A DNA stretch of 64,000 nucleotides from Muscardinus avellanarius (GCA_963383645.1 OY726567.1:71446947-71510946); one strand, 5' to 3'; positions 33,742-45,114 are shown, counted from the first letter of the stretch. Numbers and translations are program-made. The notes: generated from the letters alone by a model not told the origin.

Positions 33742-35330
33742 CCTCCCAGGACAGGGCTTGGCCTCTCCTCCGCTGATGGTTGCAGTCCCTCAGCCGCCTT
33801 CCCCCTCACTTGCTGGCCATGGCTCTGCACCAAGCACAGTGGGGGCTCCCAAGGGCGGGGTACTGTGGCTCCCTTTCTAGGGCAGCCTTATGCACAGGCG
33901 GCACCAACAGCCCCAACCCCAGAGCCCTCCTCCTTTCATAACCAGCCTGAAGCCCAACAGAAGCAAGATGAAGGAAGGGGCCATCTGTGGATGGGGCCCC
34001 CTGGGCCGCAGGGCACACTGCCTGTCCCTACAACACGTTCTTAACTCAGCACCGGGCAGGCACCCTACCGAGCACACATGGGCACCTACTAGAGCACATG
34101 TGGGCACCAGAGCTTGGCTCAGGAAGCACAGCTAGGGATAGAAGGTAAACCCTGCCGGTGTCACCGACGGTTAAGGCCAATACAGCTTCAAGATCCTTCC
34201 ACCGAAACACCTGAGTGCCAGCCAGCCCTGGACACACCAAGGTCCCCGCTCCAAGGAAGAACCAGCAAGAGCGGTGTCCCAGAGATGGGGAGGCCGGGTG
34301 GGTGCAGGATGGCCTCCGCAGCCCAGGGTGCCAGGCTGAGGTCCTCCCAAATGCGCCCACTGCCTGCCCCTCCTCGCTGGGGTCTTGGGTCGCCGTGCTC
34401 TGAGAGGCCCTGGCAGCTACGTGTTCTCTGCCCCGAAGCAGAAAAACTGGAGAATGAAACCGCCCCACCCCAAGTGGAGGCCACAGGTCCAGCCTGCGCA
34501 GCTCTGGTTGCCAGAGGAAGAGAAAATACCCTCCCTGTGCCCAGCCCCGCTCCTTCGGGGCGCACACACCACAGGCTGCGGACCCTGGGGCGTTCGCGGC
34601 AACACGGAGGAGAGCTGTGCAGGGGGCTGGTGCCGCTCAGGACGAGCAGATGGGAGAGCGCGGCCGACTCTGTGAAATCTGCTGCGAGATGACAGCGCTG
34701 AGGAAGAAAGGGGAAAATGGCTGTAATCTTCTGCTAAAATTTGTCGCCTTGTTTGATTCACAGCTGAGAAAACTGTTGAGACACTGACAAGAATCTCAAA
34801 AGGAAAGCTTTGGAACCTTCCTTTGATGTGATGGTGAAATTATTGACTAAACAAAAACATCGTGCTTGCCGGGCGGGCGCTGACGTCTTCCGTTAATGAC
34901 CGCAGCTAAAGAGGCACGCGGTCAGTGGGCAAGGGGGTCGCTGGGGCAGGTGTCACATTCCAGCCACAAGTCCCTGGTCAAGTCTCCTGCGGCCGGGCTG
35001 GTGAGCGGCGCCCACTGAGGAATTTGCTTGGTGGCTCAGGGAACCTGAACTCATATCCCAGGAGTTGGGGGCTCCCCTGGGGCCTGGTGCAGACTCCCTG
35101 GGGCTGGGGGTCCCAGGACAGACCCGAGCTCCTCCCGCTTTCTCTCTTTCTTCAAGGCAATGTGAACTTAGACTAGGAGCCACCGATAGTCACCACCCTC
35201 AGCATCTGAGAACTGCTGCACCCTAAGTCCTGCAGAAGCCTGGCCAGGCGGGACTGGTGTCTGCTGCATTTTTATTCGTAGACTAAGTTCTGCACCTGAC
35301 TTGCTAGTTAGGAGTGAGTACGGTGATGTG
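33742..35330. other. SINE-free intron block
   Basis: About 1.6 kb. The first part is GC-rich with overlapping open frames of up to 192 codons and no recognised protein. An enhancer-like element at 34655-34918 is listed separately. Confidence 0.55.
34655..34918. promoter_or_regulatory. Candidate conserved noncoding element
   Basis: About 260 bp of balanced composition with ordered words: gctgtaatcttctgctaaaa, tgtttgattcacagctgag, actgttgagacactgacaag, tggtgaaattattgac, gctgacgtcttccgttaatg (a CRE-like TGACGTC). It is not a repeat and not an open frame. Confidence 0.42.
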
Positions 35331-35692
35331 GATTTTTTTTCTTTCTTTTTTTGTGCTACAAGGGGGATTGAACTCAGGAGTGTTCTACCATCAGCTACAC
35401 CCCCAACCATTTTTGTTTAATTTTGTTTGTTTGGTGCTAGGGATTCTAACCTCTGAGCTACATCTCTAGTCTTATTTTAATATTTGGAAACAGGGTCCTG
35501 CTAAGTCGCTGAGGCTGGCTTTAAATCTGCAATCCTTCGGTCTCAGCCTCCCAAGTCCTGGGGTTACAGGCGTGTGCCACCACACCTGGCTGATTATTTG
35601 TTATTTTGAAGCAGGGTCTCGCCAGGTCGCTGTGAGGCTGGTCTTGTACCTGCGATCCCTCTGGGATTACAAGCATGTGCCACTGCCTAGTG
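35331..35692 (-). mobile_element. Nested minus SINE pair
   Basis: The outer ID half (35331-35415) and outer B1 half (35592-35692) are separated by a complete minus copy (35420-35591), inserted at the outer linker in the same orientation. Confidence 0.8.
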
Positions 35693-36435
35693 GTAAGCTG
35701 GGTCTTCCTGGACCTCCCTTCCTTAAGGACCAGAGAGTGAAGGATCCATGAGCGCCAGCCGGGGCCACACGTGGACCTGCTGCTCTACGGAACCCTCCGC
35801 CCGCTGCCGCCTCCGTGAAGGAACCGGCTCCGAGGCGTCCTCTCCCAGCATTCCTGCCGGGGAGGTGGCTGCCCCGGGTCCAGCTGTCCCCGGGAAGGTC
35901 CCAGGCAGTGAACGGGAGGAAAGGCTGCTTGCCACCCTGTGCCTGACTCGCATACTAAGAGACCCTGCTGGAAAGAGGCAGCAACGCGAGGAGAATTAAA
36001 AAGCACAGTTAAATAACCACCGATCCTTATGCATATTTATAAATCACCCGGCCTCAAAACTAAATCAATACCTCTCCTGGCTGAAAGAGACACAGCTCAG
36101 CAACAGGGGCGAGGCAGCTCTCAGTGGCTGCTGGGTCGGGGCAGAGCTGGGCTCCGGGGACAGGGAGCAGTCAGAAGTGGGGCCCTGCCAGGTCCTTTAC
36201 CAGCCACTGTGTGCCCCACTGCTCCGCCAGCCTGTGAAACTTGTCTGCACCCCAAGTTCAGCCTGGGGTCACACCTCTGACCTGCCCTTAGCAGCTCTGA
36301 GAGAAAGGCAGGAGGAGAGGGTGTAGGGGGAGGTAAGGGCTCGTGGGGCCCAGCATAGGCTGGGGCTCTTCTCATGTCACCCCTCGGATGACAGTCTAAC
36401 TAGGTCCTGGTGACCATCTGGATCAGAACACGGGG
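35693..36435. other. SINE-free intron block
   Basis: About 740 bp. GC-rich flanks around an AT-rich island listed separately. No gene found. Confidence 0.5.
35985..36085. promoter_or_regulatory. AT-rich island, candidate conserved element
   Basis: Contains cacagttaaataaccacc, ccttatgcatatttataaat (octamer-like ATGCAT) and aaactaaatcaatacc. Confidence 0.32.
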
Positions 36436-36770
36436 CAAGCTGGACATTGGGAGGCTGAGACAGGAGGATCACAGGTTCGAGGACAGTCTTACAAACTAAG
36501 TGAGACTCTCATCAACCTAGTGAGACCCTGTTTCAAAACAAAAACAAAGAGTGTCTTATTTTCAAGTCACTGCACCACGTCACTTTCTCTGACGTGGCGC
36601 TTTAAAATTTCTGTCCCTTCCTTCTGCCTTTGTAATAATAAAAACTGCCTAAGTTTAAACAAACAAAAAACAAGACAAAAACAAAATAAGGTTGGAGGTG
36701 TCGACTGGAGACAGAATGCCCCTGAGTTCAATCCCTAGTACCACACACACATAACACACACACACAACAT
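36436..36770 (+). mobile_element. SINE split by a non-SINE insertion
   Basis: The B1 half (36436-36548; its start is missing) and ID half (about 36690-36770) are separated by about 115 bp of unrelated sequence plus A-rich DNA. See the next entry. Confidence 0.8.
36549..36660 (+). pseudogene. Possible short retrocopy of an mRNA 3' end
   Basis: Non-SINE sequence in the SINE linker. It ends in tttgtaataataaaaactgc and ctaagttt, then an A-rich run. The AATAAAA placed about 15 bases before an A-rich stretch looks like a polyadenylated 3' end. A-rich flanks on both sides resemble a target duplication. The source transcript is not recognised. Confidence 0.4.
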
Positions 36771-37324
36771 GGGAAGAGAATGTTTACCTATCACTGACCT
36801 TATCTGGACCCCAGACCACCAAAATGGGCCTGACAGGCAGAAGAGGGAGACCACCAGGGCCAGAGGGCCGAGGCAGGGCTCAACGCTGGACTCCACTGCC
36901 TCGGGAGCCGCTGCCCTGCTCCCTCTCACCTTCTGGCTCAGGTCCTCTGCCCTCCTCCAGCCCTGAGCTGGGAGCTATCAGAGACAAGTCTCGTTCAAAG
37001 AGGGACAAGAGGGATGGACAGGTGGCCTTGGGCAGGAGGTTTAGGAAGCCCCTGTGGCCCTCCACTAGTTTACAGGCGGGTAGGCGTCTCCTTCAAGGTT
37101 CACTGAGATGGAGATCTGGCTGCACTTCAAGCCTCCAGGAGCACTCCAGCATTCACACGACCAGCCCAACCTACACCTGGCTGCCTGCTTGGGGCAGAAG
37201 ACGGCCCTGAGAGGGGCAGGAGCAGGCTGCTCTTCTCCTGCACTGAACATCAGAACGGCCTGTGCCAGACACTTATACTGGACCCAAGGAAAAGGACAGA
37301 CAGCTGCCACCCAGGACAATGCAG

Positions 37325-37425
37325 AAGTTACGATTAGATATAGCCTGTTCCCTAAAGAGCCCGTGTATTAATTAATGTTGAGCGCTGATATGATTAAATC
37401 ACGAGAGTCGCGATGGATTTCCCAG
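37325..37425. promoter_or_regulatory. AT-rich island, candidate conserved element
   Basis: Contains gtgtattaattaatgttg, cgctgatatgattaaatcac and gagtcgcgatgg. A TTAATTAA palindrome and a TGATTAAATCA near-palindrome lie within 35 bp. Confidence 0.38.
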
Positions 37426-37469
37426 GTGGCAACCGAGGCAGGTGGGGTGAGGGTGGAGGCGCATCCCTG

Positions 37470-37735
37470 GGGGTGTGGCTTAGGAACTGTGTGTGTCTGT
37501 GAATGCCCTTGCCTGCTTCCTCTCTGCTTCCTGTCTCTGTGATGTGACAGCGGAGCCTTGTTTTCCCTCTTTCTACCTCCCACCAGGCCCTGGGCTCCAC
37601 AGACCTGGCCTGACATGGACTCAAGTTCTTGAAATCTCCAAATCTGTGAGCAAACAAATCTTCCTTCCTCTAAGTTGGGTGGTCAGGTTTTTTGGGTCAT
37701 AGCAGTAAGGATGCTGAGACATCATGGGAACCCAA
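37470..37735 (+). mobile_element. MaLR-like LTR piece
   Basis: The second half resembles MaLR LTR ends: ctccaaatctgtgagcaaac, aaatcttccttcctctaagt and gggtcatagcagtaaggatg. Diverged. Confidence 0.45.
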
Positions 37736-37794
37736 CCCCCCCGCCCTGACAGCAAAGGCTGGCCTTGGAGTACTTCCAAATAGGCACTGCTTTG

Positions 37795-37885
37795 TGTGCA
37801 ATTTGAGACTGGCCAAGTCACTCTCTCTCTCTGAGCCTTGATATCCTTGTCTGCAGTGGGCATGCAACTGCGTGGACTGCCAAGT
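37795..37885 (+). mobile_element. MIR fragment
   Basis: Sense MIR core: ctggccaagtcactctctct and ctctgagccttgatatcctt, then gtctgcagtggg. Confidence 0.6.
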
Positions 37886-38315
37886 CCTCGAGAAGAGCAA
37901 CAGGCCAACAGATGTCAGTGTTCACAGTGGCTCTGTGGGGGCACGGGTCCTTCCATGCCAACTTCAAGGCCCATCCCTGACTGCCAGATACGCCTAGGTG
38001 GCTGTCACCCAGTTTAACTCCACTTCCATTTCAGCCTTCCCTGAAACGTCTCAGCTCCAAGGGGTGTGGGGAGGCTGGCCTCAGACAAGAACAGGTATAA
38101 ACCAGGTCCTGGTGACAGAAAGAGGTGACAACCACCCTTACCCAGCCATAGTGGGGGTGGGGGCTCTGGCAGGGAGAGGGTGAGGACAACCAGCACTGCC
38201 CTGGGCCCCACAGGTGCCACAGACCTCTCATCCACTTAATACTTCTGAAGCCCTGGTTACCACAGGCTACTGGTGTTTTCTTTCTCATCCTTAGTCAGCA
38301 GAAAGATGATTCTGA

Positions 38316-38512
38316 GTTGAATGTGGCGTTTCACCCCTGTAATCCCAGTACTTGAGAGGCTGAAACAGGAGGATTGCAGGTTTGAGGTCAGCCTCAACAA
38401 CTTAGGGTGATCCTGTTTTTTTTAAAAAAGGGCTGGGACTATAGCTCAGCACTAGAGTGCTTGCCTCTCGTGTTGTGGTCCTGAGTTCAATTCCCAATGC
38501 CACAAAAAAAGA
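38316..38512 (+). mobile_element. Dimeric SINE with a full-type ID half
   Basis: The B1 half is followed by an ID half that keeps the tRNA-like middle (cactagagtgcttgcctctc, ggtcctgagttcaattccc). It may represent an older stage of the dimer. Confidence 0.8.
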
Positions 38513-38543
38513 AAACACAAAACAAAGCAAAAATAAACCTTTA

Positions 38544-38850
38544 AGCTGGGCGTGGTAGAACATGCCTATAATCCTAGTACTTGGGAGCTGAGACAGGAGG
38601 ATTGCAAGCTCGAGGAAAGCCTCAGCAACTTACTGAGACTCTTAGCAACCTAGCAAGATGCTGTTTCAAAAACAAAACAAAACAAAATAAAAAGGTCTAG
38701 GGTATAGCTTAGAGGTATAATGCCCCTGGTTTCAATCCCCAGAATTATACACATGCATAAAGAAAAAAAGTGTGTGTGTGGGGGTATAGCTCAGAGGTAG
38801 AAAATCCCTGGGTTTAACCCCTAGTACCAACAACAACAACAACAACAAAA
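38544..38850 (+). mobile_element. SINE plus an extra ID half
   Basis: A complete copy (38544-38755) is followed by a second ID half (38771-38827) with an AAC-repeat tail. It is either a tandem right half or the remnant of a nested pair. Confidence 0.8.
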
Positions 38851-39169
38851 AGACACACAACAAAAAAGCTGGTTCTGGTCCATTTTCCCTCCAAATGGGC
38901 TTAGAAAACAGAAGGCTGCCAGAGCCGGCTCAGCCTAATCACTCCCCAGACCAGGGCAGCAGGCACATCCATTGTGGGTGTACTAGGCTATGAGCTACAC
39001 CAGCACAGCCACAGCAGGGTTTGTGGACAACACCATCCTGGTGGAGGCCATGGACAAGCTCAGGCCAGCGTGCTGCGGCGCGGCCTGGAGGGGCTGCTGG
39101 GGGGCCGTCTTTGTCTTCCCCTGTGCCCCTTTCTTCCCCTCCACTGCCAAGGGGAGGTCCCCCCATCTC
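38851..39169. other. Unique intron segment
   Basis: GC-rich, with short overlapping open frames. No recognised gene. Confidence 0.45.
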
Positions 39170-39403
39170 GCAGGTCACACCTGTAACCATAGTGCTTGGG
39201 AGGCTGAGACAGGAGAATCACAGGTTGGAGGCCGGTCTCAGAAACTTAGCAAGACTTTTTTTCTTTCTTTTTTCTTTTTTTTTTTTTGCTTTGCAGTGAC
39301 TGTTTCAAAATAAAAAGTAAAAGGTTTGGGTGTGTGGCTTGAAGGTAGAACATCCCTGGCTTCAATCCCCAGTGCCAACCAAAAAAAAAAAAAAAAAAAA
39401 AAG
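39170..39403 (+). mobile_element. SINE with an internal T-rich insertion
   Basis: Plus copy whose B1 half is broken after cagcaagac by a T-rich insert ending gctttgcagtga (39256-39300) before ctgtttcaaaataaa resumes. The SINE ends in an A20 tail. Confidence 0.8.
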
Positions 39404-39944
39404 AATGCCTGGGAGGTGGGGTTAAAGAGACGGGTTGAAAGCCAAGATGTCTAGCCCCAGCCCCACCTTAGAGGGATGGCTGAGACTCCTGGTGGCTTCT
39501 GAGAGCTCTGATGCAGTCCTGGCTGGGCAGACACGTGAGCCTGTGGCTGCCACCAACTGCCAATGCTGGGGACCCAGGCCCCAAGCTCCCAAGCTCCACG
39601 CTGCATGGCTTTCTGGCCAGGTACGGAGGGAGTCATCCTGACCCACAACTCCTGAAGAAGGTGTGCCCAAGTGGGCATGGGAAAGAGCCTTGCCAAGTGA
39701 AGGGAGCCCGACCCCCGCCACTGGGCACCTGAGTGTCTGCCATCGTCCCACACAGCTGGGCCACCTGGCCACCCTCATCAGCGCTCTCCTGACCTCCGCT
39801 CTCTCCAGCAGACGAGGACTGAAGCACAGCCAATTACAAGATGCTGTAATCCCTGCGGACTTCTTGGGGCCCTTCAGACGGTGATCTCTACTGGAGGCAG
39901 CTTGTAAACAATTTGGAGGGAAGAGATGGAGACAAAACCCTGTT
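39404..39944. other. Unique intron segment
   Basis: GC-rich. Overlapping open frames of up to 118 codons, none recognised. Confidence 0.5.
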
Positions 39945-40140
39945 GCAGCTGGGTGTGCTGACGCATGCCTAGAATCCCAGTACTTTGGAGGCTGACACAG
40001 GAGGATTGCCAGTTTGGGGCCAGCCCCTTTAACTTCATGAGACTCTCAGCAACTCAGCAAGACCTTGTTTCAAATTTTTAAAGAAAGGGTTGGGTGTGAA
40101 GCTTGGAGACAGAATGTCCTCGGTTCAATCCAAGACAGGC
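39945..40140 (+). mobile_element. Dimeric B1-ID SINE
   Basis: Plus copy, agctgggtgtgctgacgcat. The ID end is shortened (cggttcaatccaag). Confidence 0.82.
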
Positions 40141-40500
40141 AGGCAAGCACACCGGAAAGGAGAAAGTTAGTGTGTGAGAGCTGAGTGGCGGCCATTTGGG
40201 GTTGAGGGTGAGCTTGGATGGCCCAGACCACCACCAGGACTATGCCACTCCTCTGCCCTGCATGATTCCCACTGCCTCCACAGTCCCCTCAGCCCCTGCA
40301 GGTGGGTTTGCTCTGGTGGGGACTTCAGCAAATGTATGCATGGCACCGTGAGTGAGTGGCTGAGTCCCTGACCAGGTCCTGGCCCAGTGGCCCACATTCC
40401 CGCCTTGGCTCCCAGGGCCATCACCAGCCCATGCAGGCCACGCCTGTCTGAGTTTTGCCAGCCAGTACAGCCAGTATTGGGACACATGCCAGAGGCCCCA
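40141..40500. other. Unique intron segment
   Basis: GC-rich. No recognised gene or repeat. Confidence 0.45.
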
Positions 40501-40708
40501 TTCTTTTTTCTTTTTTTATATTGGCAATTGAACCCATTCTACATCCAAGCTATAGCCCCAGCCCTATTTTATTTTTGATTTTGAAGCAGGGTCTTGCTAA
40601 CTTGCTGACTGTCTCACTAAGTTGCTGAGGCTGTCCTCAAACTTTTGACTCTCTCGTCTCAGCCTCCTAAGTACCGGAACTATAGGCACGTGCCACCACG
40701 CCTGGCCA
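40501..40708 (-). mobile_element. Dimeric B1-ID SINE
   Basis: Minus copy. The ID end has a short deletion (gcaattgaacccattctac). The B1 end gccaccacgcctggcc is well kept. Confidence 0.86.
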
Positions 40709-41185
40709 AAATGTCCTTTAAAATCAACACAGCCCCACGAGGGCCTGCTGAAGGCCATGTGAGACGTCTCGTTTCTATTCTGGTGTTCTGTCCACAGTGC
40801 TTGAATTGTTTTTGTCCCTGCCAAGCCCAAGTTTTCTAGTCATGGAAACCCCTTCACTTAGGCGGGGCCCCCAGCCTGAGAATGCCGGGCTGCCATTCCT
40901 GCCCAGGAGGCTCTGGGAAACCACACGGCCCCTGGAGTGGGACGCCAAGCAGTGCCCTCCATGCACGGCCCTGCTCCTTGCCAGGTCCTGTGGGAAGTCA
41001 CTCTCCCACAGAGGACAACTGGGCTCAAGGTGGGCATCCACCCAGTCTGCCCCCTCTTCCTGCCCCGCACCACATCCTGTCTCTAAGGCAGCCTGTGATC
41101 TGAGGACAAATCCAATTCACCTAAAAGTGAGAATCACAAGTGAGGTTTACCGTGCCTAATTCCAGGGTATTAAAAGTACTGGAAA
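40709..41185. other. Unique intron segment
   Basis: GC-rich with overlapping short frames. No recognised gene. Confidence 0.45.
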
Positions 41186-41403
41186 AGCCGGGCGTGGTGG
41201 CGCACGCTTGTAATCCCCGCGCTTGGGAGGCTGAGATGGGAGGATCGCACGGGTTCGAAGCCAGCCTCAGCTACTCAGTGAGGCTCTCGGCAACTTAGTG
41301 AGACCCTGTTTCCAAATAAAATATGAAAATAGGTCTGGGAGTATAGCCCAAGTAGAAAACCCCTGGGTTCCAACCCCAGTACCACCAAAAAAAAAAAAAA
41401 AAA
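41186..41403 (+). mobile_element. Altered-subfamily SINE with target duplication
   Basis: Well-conserved B1 half (ccgggcgtggtggcgcacgc, ccccgcgcttggg, cgggttcgaagcc). It is flanked by aaaagtactggaaaa and aaaagtgctggaaaa. Its ID half is intermediate: it has taggtctgggagtatagcc but keeps the ctgggttccaaccccag end. Confidence 0.9.
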
Positions 41404-42274
41404 GTGCTGGAAAAGTTCCTAATGTCTTGAGGACCACATGGAGATAAAGACAGCATGGACGCTGAGACGCCGGGCTGAGTGGCCTGGGGTGCTATCCTAC
41501 CAGTCACTGCACCACCTGCTTTCTGGGTCTTGAGCTGCCAGGACATGGGAGTCCTGAGCACAAAGGGAAGACACTGCTCCCATGTGACGGTACCTTGGGC
41601 ATGTGTGACCTCAGGGACCTCCTGTTTCCCCACCCATCTGCGAGCCTGTAACTTCAGGGGCTGGGCCAGCAGACTGGGTCTGAGGGTCCCAGCGCTGGGT
41701 CCATGGGGCTGTGCGTGGAGGACACAGCCCAGTGCTCCAGCCACGTGAGGCTGGTGGTCTAGGGTCTGTGCGTGCTCCTCGGGAAGCAACACCCAGGAAG
41801 GAGCAGGGGCTCAGCATGCACGGTGCATTCGTTCCTCTCATGAAAAATCAAATGAAATCAGAGCCTGTGGAAATCTCACCACGCAAATGCACATCAGCGA
41901 GCTGGCTGTTTTTAGTCTTCAGCGTTAATAAACATGAGCAGCCTGTGCTCACCTCGGTGAGTCTGGGCTTTTTTTTTTTTCTGCTTTGTAAGCGTCTTAT
42001 TTTACATAAACATTCAGCCAAGCTGGCCTGGGCTACAAGGCTAAGATGAGATGCCGAGCCCAGCTCTGCCCATATCTGGCCCTGAACCCTGGTGCGTGGC
42101 CAGAGAGCTGGGCAGGGTGGAGCCAGGATTGGGGCACTCCTGTCCTTGCCCCAAATGTGCAGGTGCCTACAGAATCACCACAAGGATCCACAAGCTGACC
42201 AGGCAGCATCTAGTGTTCATGCGTAAACGGCGCTCAGCAAGGAGACGTAACTGAAGATAAGACCCACTGACCTC
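41404..42274. other. Unique intron segment
   Basis: About 870 bp, including an AT-rich island listed separately. No recognised gene. Confidence 0.5.
41838..41950. promoter_or_regulatory. AT-richer island, candidate conserved element
   Basis: Contains catgaaaaatcaaatgaaat, cacgcaaatgcacatcag (octamer-like ATGCAAAT on the other strand is partly matched) and cagcgttaataaacatgag. Confidence 0.27.
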
Positions 42275-42468
42275 CAGGCAGTGGCACCACCTGTGATCCC
42301 GGTATTTGGGAGGCGAAGACATGGGATTGCAGATTCTAGACCAGATTCAGCCGCCTAGTGAGACTCTCAACAACTTAGCAAGACCCTCTTCCAAAAGAAA
42401 AAGAAAAAGGGCCAGAAGTGTAGCTTAGAGATAGAGTTTGACCTCCAATGCTAAAAATAAAAAATTAA
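42275..42468 (+). mobile_element. Dimeric B1-ID SINE, diverged
   Basis: Plus copy with a shortened ID half (gatagagtttgacctccaat). Confidence 0.75.
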
Positions 42469-42654
42469 AAGACCCACTGGTCGTATAAATGTGTGAAAAG
42501 AAGACACCTGGAAATGAATTCACAAGAAAGGTGAAAATGTATCTCTAGTGTATTCTAGTGAGATATGAAAGAGGCTCCTGATAAATGGGTCACCAATGTC
42601 TTCATGCAAGAGGGACACATATCACATACTCAATCTCCACAAGTCCATCTTCTC

Positions 42655-42846
42655 CTTTTTACTTTTTGGTACTCAGATCAAACCCAGGGCATTCTACCTC
42701 CGAGCTACACTTCCAGGCCAGCTCCTTTTGTTTTTCATTTTGAAACAAGGTCTCACTAAGTTGCTGAGGCTGGCCTTGACTCTTTGATCCTCCTCTGTCA
42801 GCCTCCCAAGTACTGGGATTGTGGTCCCGCACCATTGCACCCAGCA
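42655..42846 (-). mobile_element. Dimeric B1-ID SINE
   Basis: Minus copy, ID end gtactcagatcaaacccagg. The B1 end is diverged. Confidence 0.82.
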
Positions 42847-44658
42847 CTGAAGTCCATGTTCTTATTAATGCAATCAGGTAAAGACATCAAGTTAGCAGTG
42901 GCAGGCGTGGCGCTGCATGCAAGGTCCTGGGTGGCCTGGGGGGAGTCACACACGGAGGCTGGCTGAGGCCTAGGGTGATGCTGGCCAAGAGGCTGGGTGG
43001 AGGCCAGCAGGATGCCTGGCTTCCTTCCCTGCAGTTCCAGCTCGGTGGCATGGGCGGGGGTGGGGTGGTGGCTCTCTGGTCCTGACATTCATTACAGGCC
43101 TCCAGGAAAGAAATGCAGAGGGGTGAGCTGGGGTGTGAGTGGGAGCACAGCTTGGGGGTGTGAGTGTCTATAAAATGGCTATGTCACCTTCTCACCTTGT
43201 GGCAGGTTAGGGGTTTCTGTGGCCTTTGGCATTGCAGAAGCAAGTATGCTTCTCCTCTCGGTGCCCTTGGGATACACCAGTGGGAACACCCAGCAGTTAG
43301 GCTGGGGATGGGATACAGGCATAACGCGCTGGCACAGCTCCAGGGCTCGAGGGGCCTGCTTCGAGCCAGGGAGCAGTCTTGGGGACTCACCTACACCCGG
43401 GCATCCCCCAGCACCATGGCCTGCAGGGAGCGATGCCCACAGAGTGTTCCAGAAGTGTGTGCAGTGGGCCATGCAGAAGCCAGCTGTCCTGGTCAACAGA
43501 AAGGGATCCACAGTGGAACTAGAGATGCCAGAGCTCCTGGGGCTGTTGCCGATTTGGGCTGCTTGAGCAAAGGCTTGGCGGGTGAGGCAGGGGCGGGGAG
43601 CAGGGGCTGCCCTGGAGCCACACTCCTGAGAGGAGCCAGCCAGGCTTCAGGAGGGGCCACAGTGTGGGAAGTTCCTGGGGGCTGTGGGGAAGGTGGATCC
43701 AGGACACGGGCGGCATCGATGGGGGCAGGCTCCGGATGGATGGAGGTGCGGCTGGGAGACCAGTGCTGCCACCAGTGACGCTCACAGGAGCGGGGACGTC
43801 TCCAGGTGCTGGGCGCTTTCTGCTCACAGAAAACCCAGCAGTTTTCTACCCACTCCATTTCCAAAAAAGATATCCTTATTTTAAATGTCACTGGGCAGCT
43901 CGTCTGGGATCTTTCCTGAGCAGTACTCAGATGGGCTGGGCAGCGGCGTCACCAATGACCCAGCCCAGCTTCCCCTGGGGAGAGAAGCAGGCCGGCCGGG
44001 CAGAGATGTCAGCCCATGGGCCTGAGCTGCAGGGCAGGGGGAAGGAAGACCAGGGGAGGGGTCCTTCGGCCCCTGACCACCAACCTGCCTGAATAAGCAC
44101 CGTGATTAGGCGCTGCTGCGGAATGGTGGGGGCACGGGCTTCAGAATCCCACAGATGAATTCTGCTTAATTACATGCATGCTCAAGTATTTAGAGAAAGT
44201 GTACAGATGTCTGCAATTTACTTTAAAATGCATCAAAAGAATAAAATGGACTGATGGATGGCGGAGGGATGGGTGGAGATGTCACAAAGCAGCCAGCAAA
44301 ATGGCCCTAGCAGGATGTGAGTGGTGGGTAAACGGGTGTTCGCTGTCATGGCCTCTCCACATCTCTGCATGCTTGAAAATGCTAATAAAAAGCTGGGGGG
44401 GGGGAATCCAGTAGGATTGGGTCTGAATGCTGGCTCCAGTCACTCTTGGGTGACACAAGACTCAAGAGAGTCCCAGGGCTTGGCCTGCTCCGTGTCCCCC
44501 TGGACGCGTGCTTGCACCAAGTGGGGACACGGCCTGCCCTGCTGGGAAGTCACTGGCAGCCCAGCCAGATCCTCTGAGCCCTGGGTGACCCTGGTTCTAG
44601 CACATCAAAACCACACATGTGGGAAGCCACACACCTTACCACTGAGTTAAGACAGTGA
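42847..44658. other. SINE-free intron block
   Basis: About 1.8 kb, GC-rich, open frames of up to 204 codons with no recognised protein. A G11 run sits at 44394-44404. Confidence 0.55.
44095..44260. promoter_or_regulatory. AT-richer island, candidate conserved element
   Basis: Contains caccgtgattaggcgctg, ctgcttaattacatgcatgc and tgcaatttactttaaaatgc. TAATTA and ATGCAT cores sit in GC-rich surroundings. Confidence 0.3.
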
Positions 44659-44761
44659 ATGCCACCCAGGCACAGTGGAGTACACCTGTACCCCAGTACT
44701 TGGATGGCTGAGACAGAAAGGAAGGAAGGAAGGAAGGAAGAAAGGAAGGAAAGAAGGAAAG
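44659..44761 (+). mobile_element. Truncated SINE ending in (AAGG)n
   Basis: The B1 half (caggcacagtggagtacacc) runs into an AAGG microsatellite (44715-44761). The rest of the SINE is missing. Confidence 0.8.
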
Positions 44762-45114
44762 TTCATCCTCCACATGCCAGCTACCCAGAGGCCTCAGTTT
44801 CCCATCTCCAGTGGGGCCTCCCCGCACCTGTGACAGCAGCAGTCTGGGCACTGGGCTTGCCAGCCTCCTGGTGGGCTGGTGAGAGCTGCTTGTATGCGAG
44901 AGGCCTCAGTACGCCCTTCCTGCCCCCTAGGTGTTAGGCTTATGTCTGCAGGTCACTCCTGGTCAGTGCAAATAGCCAACGACTTTCAGGAAACCAGAAT
45001 GAAGGCATCCCCATGGTCAGGCTCCATGCAGGCCACAGGCCAGTGCAATGACCTGTCCCCCCTTGGGTATAGGAGCATGCCCACGCACCCAGTACCAAGC
45101 GGTAACCGGAGTTC

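Larger units (their letters stand above)
36771..38315. other. SINE-free intron block
   Basis: About 1.5 kb with an AT-rich island, a MaLR-like LTR piece and a MIR fragment listed separately. Remaining DNA is GC-rich with no recognised gene. Confidence 0.55.

Noticed and set aside
33589..34044. Lys/Glu-rich open frame
   Set aside because: Translation of the homopurine microsatellite.
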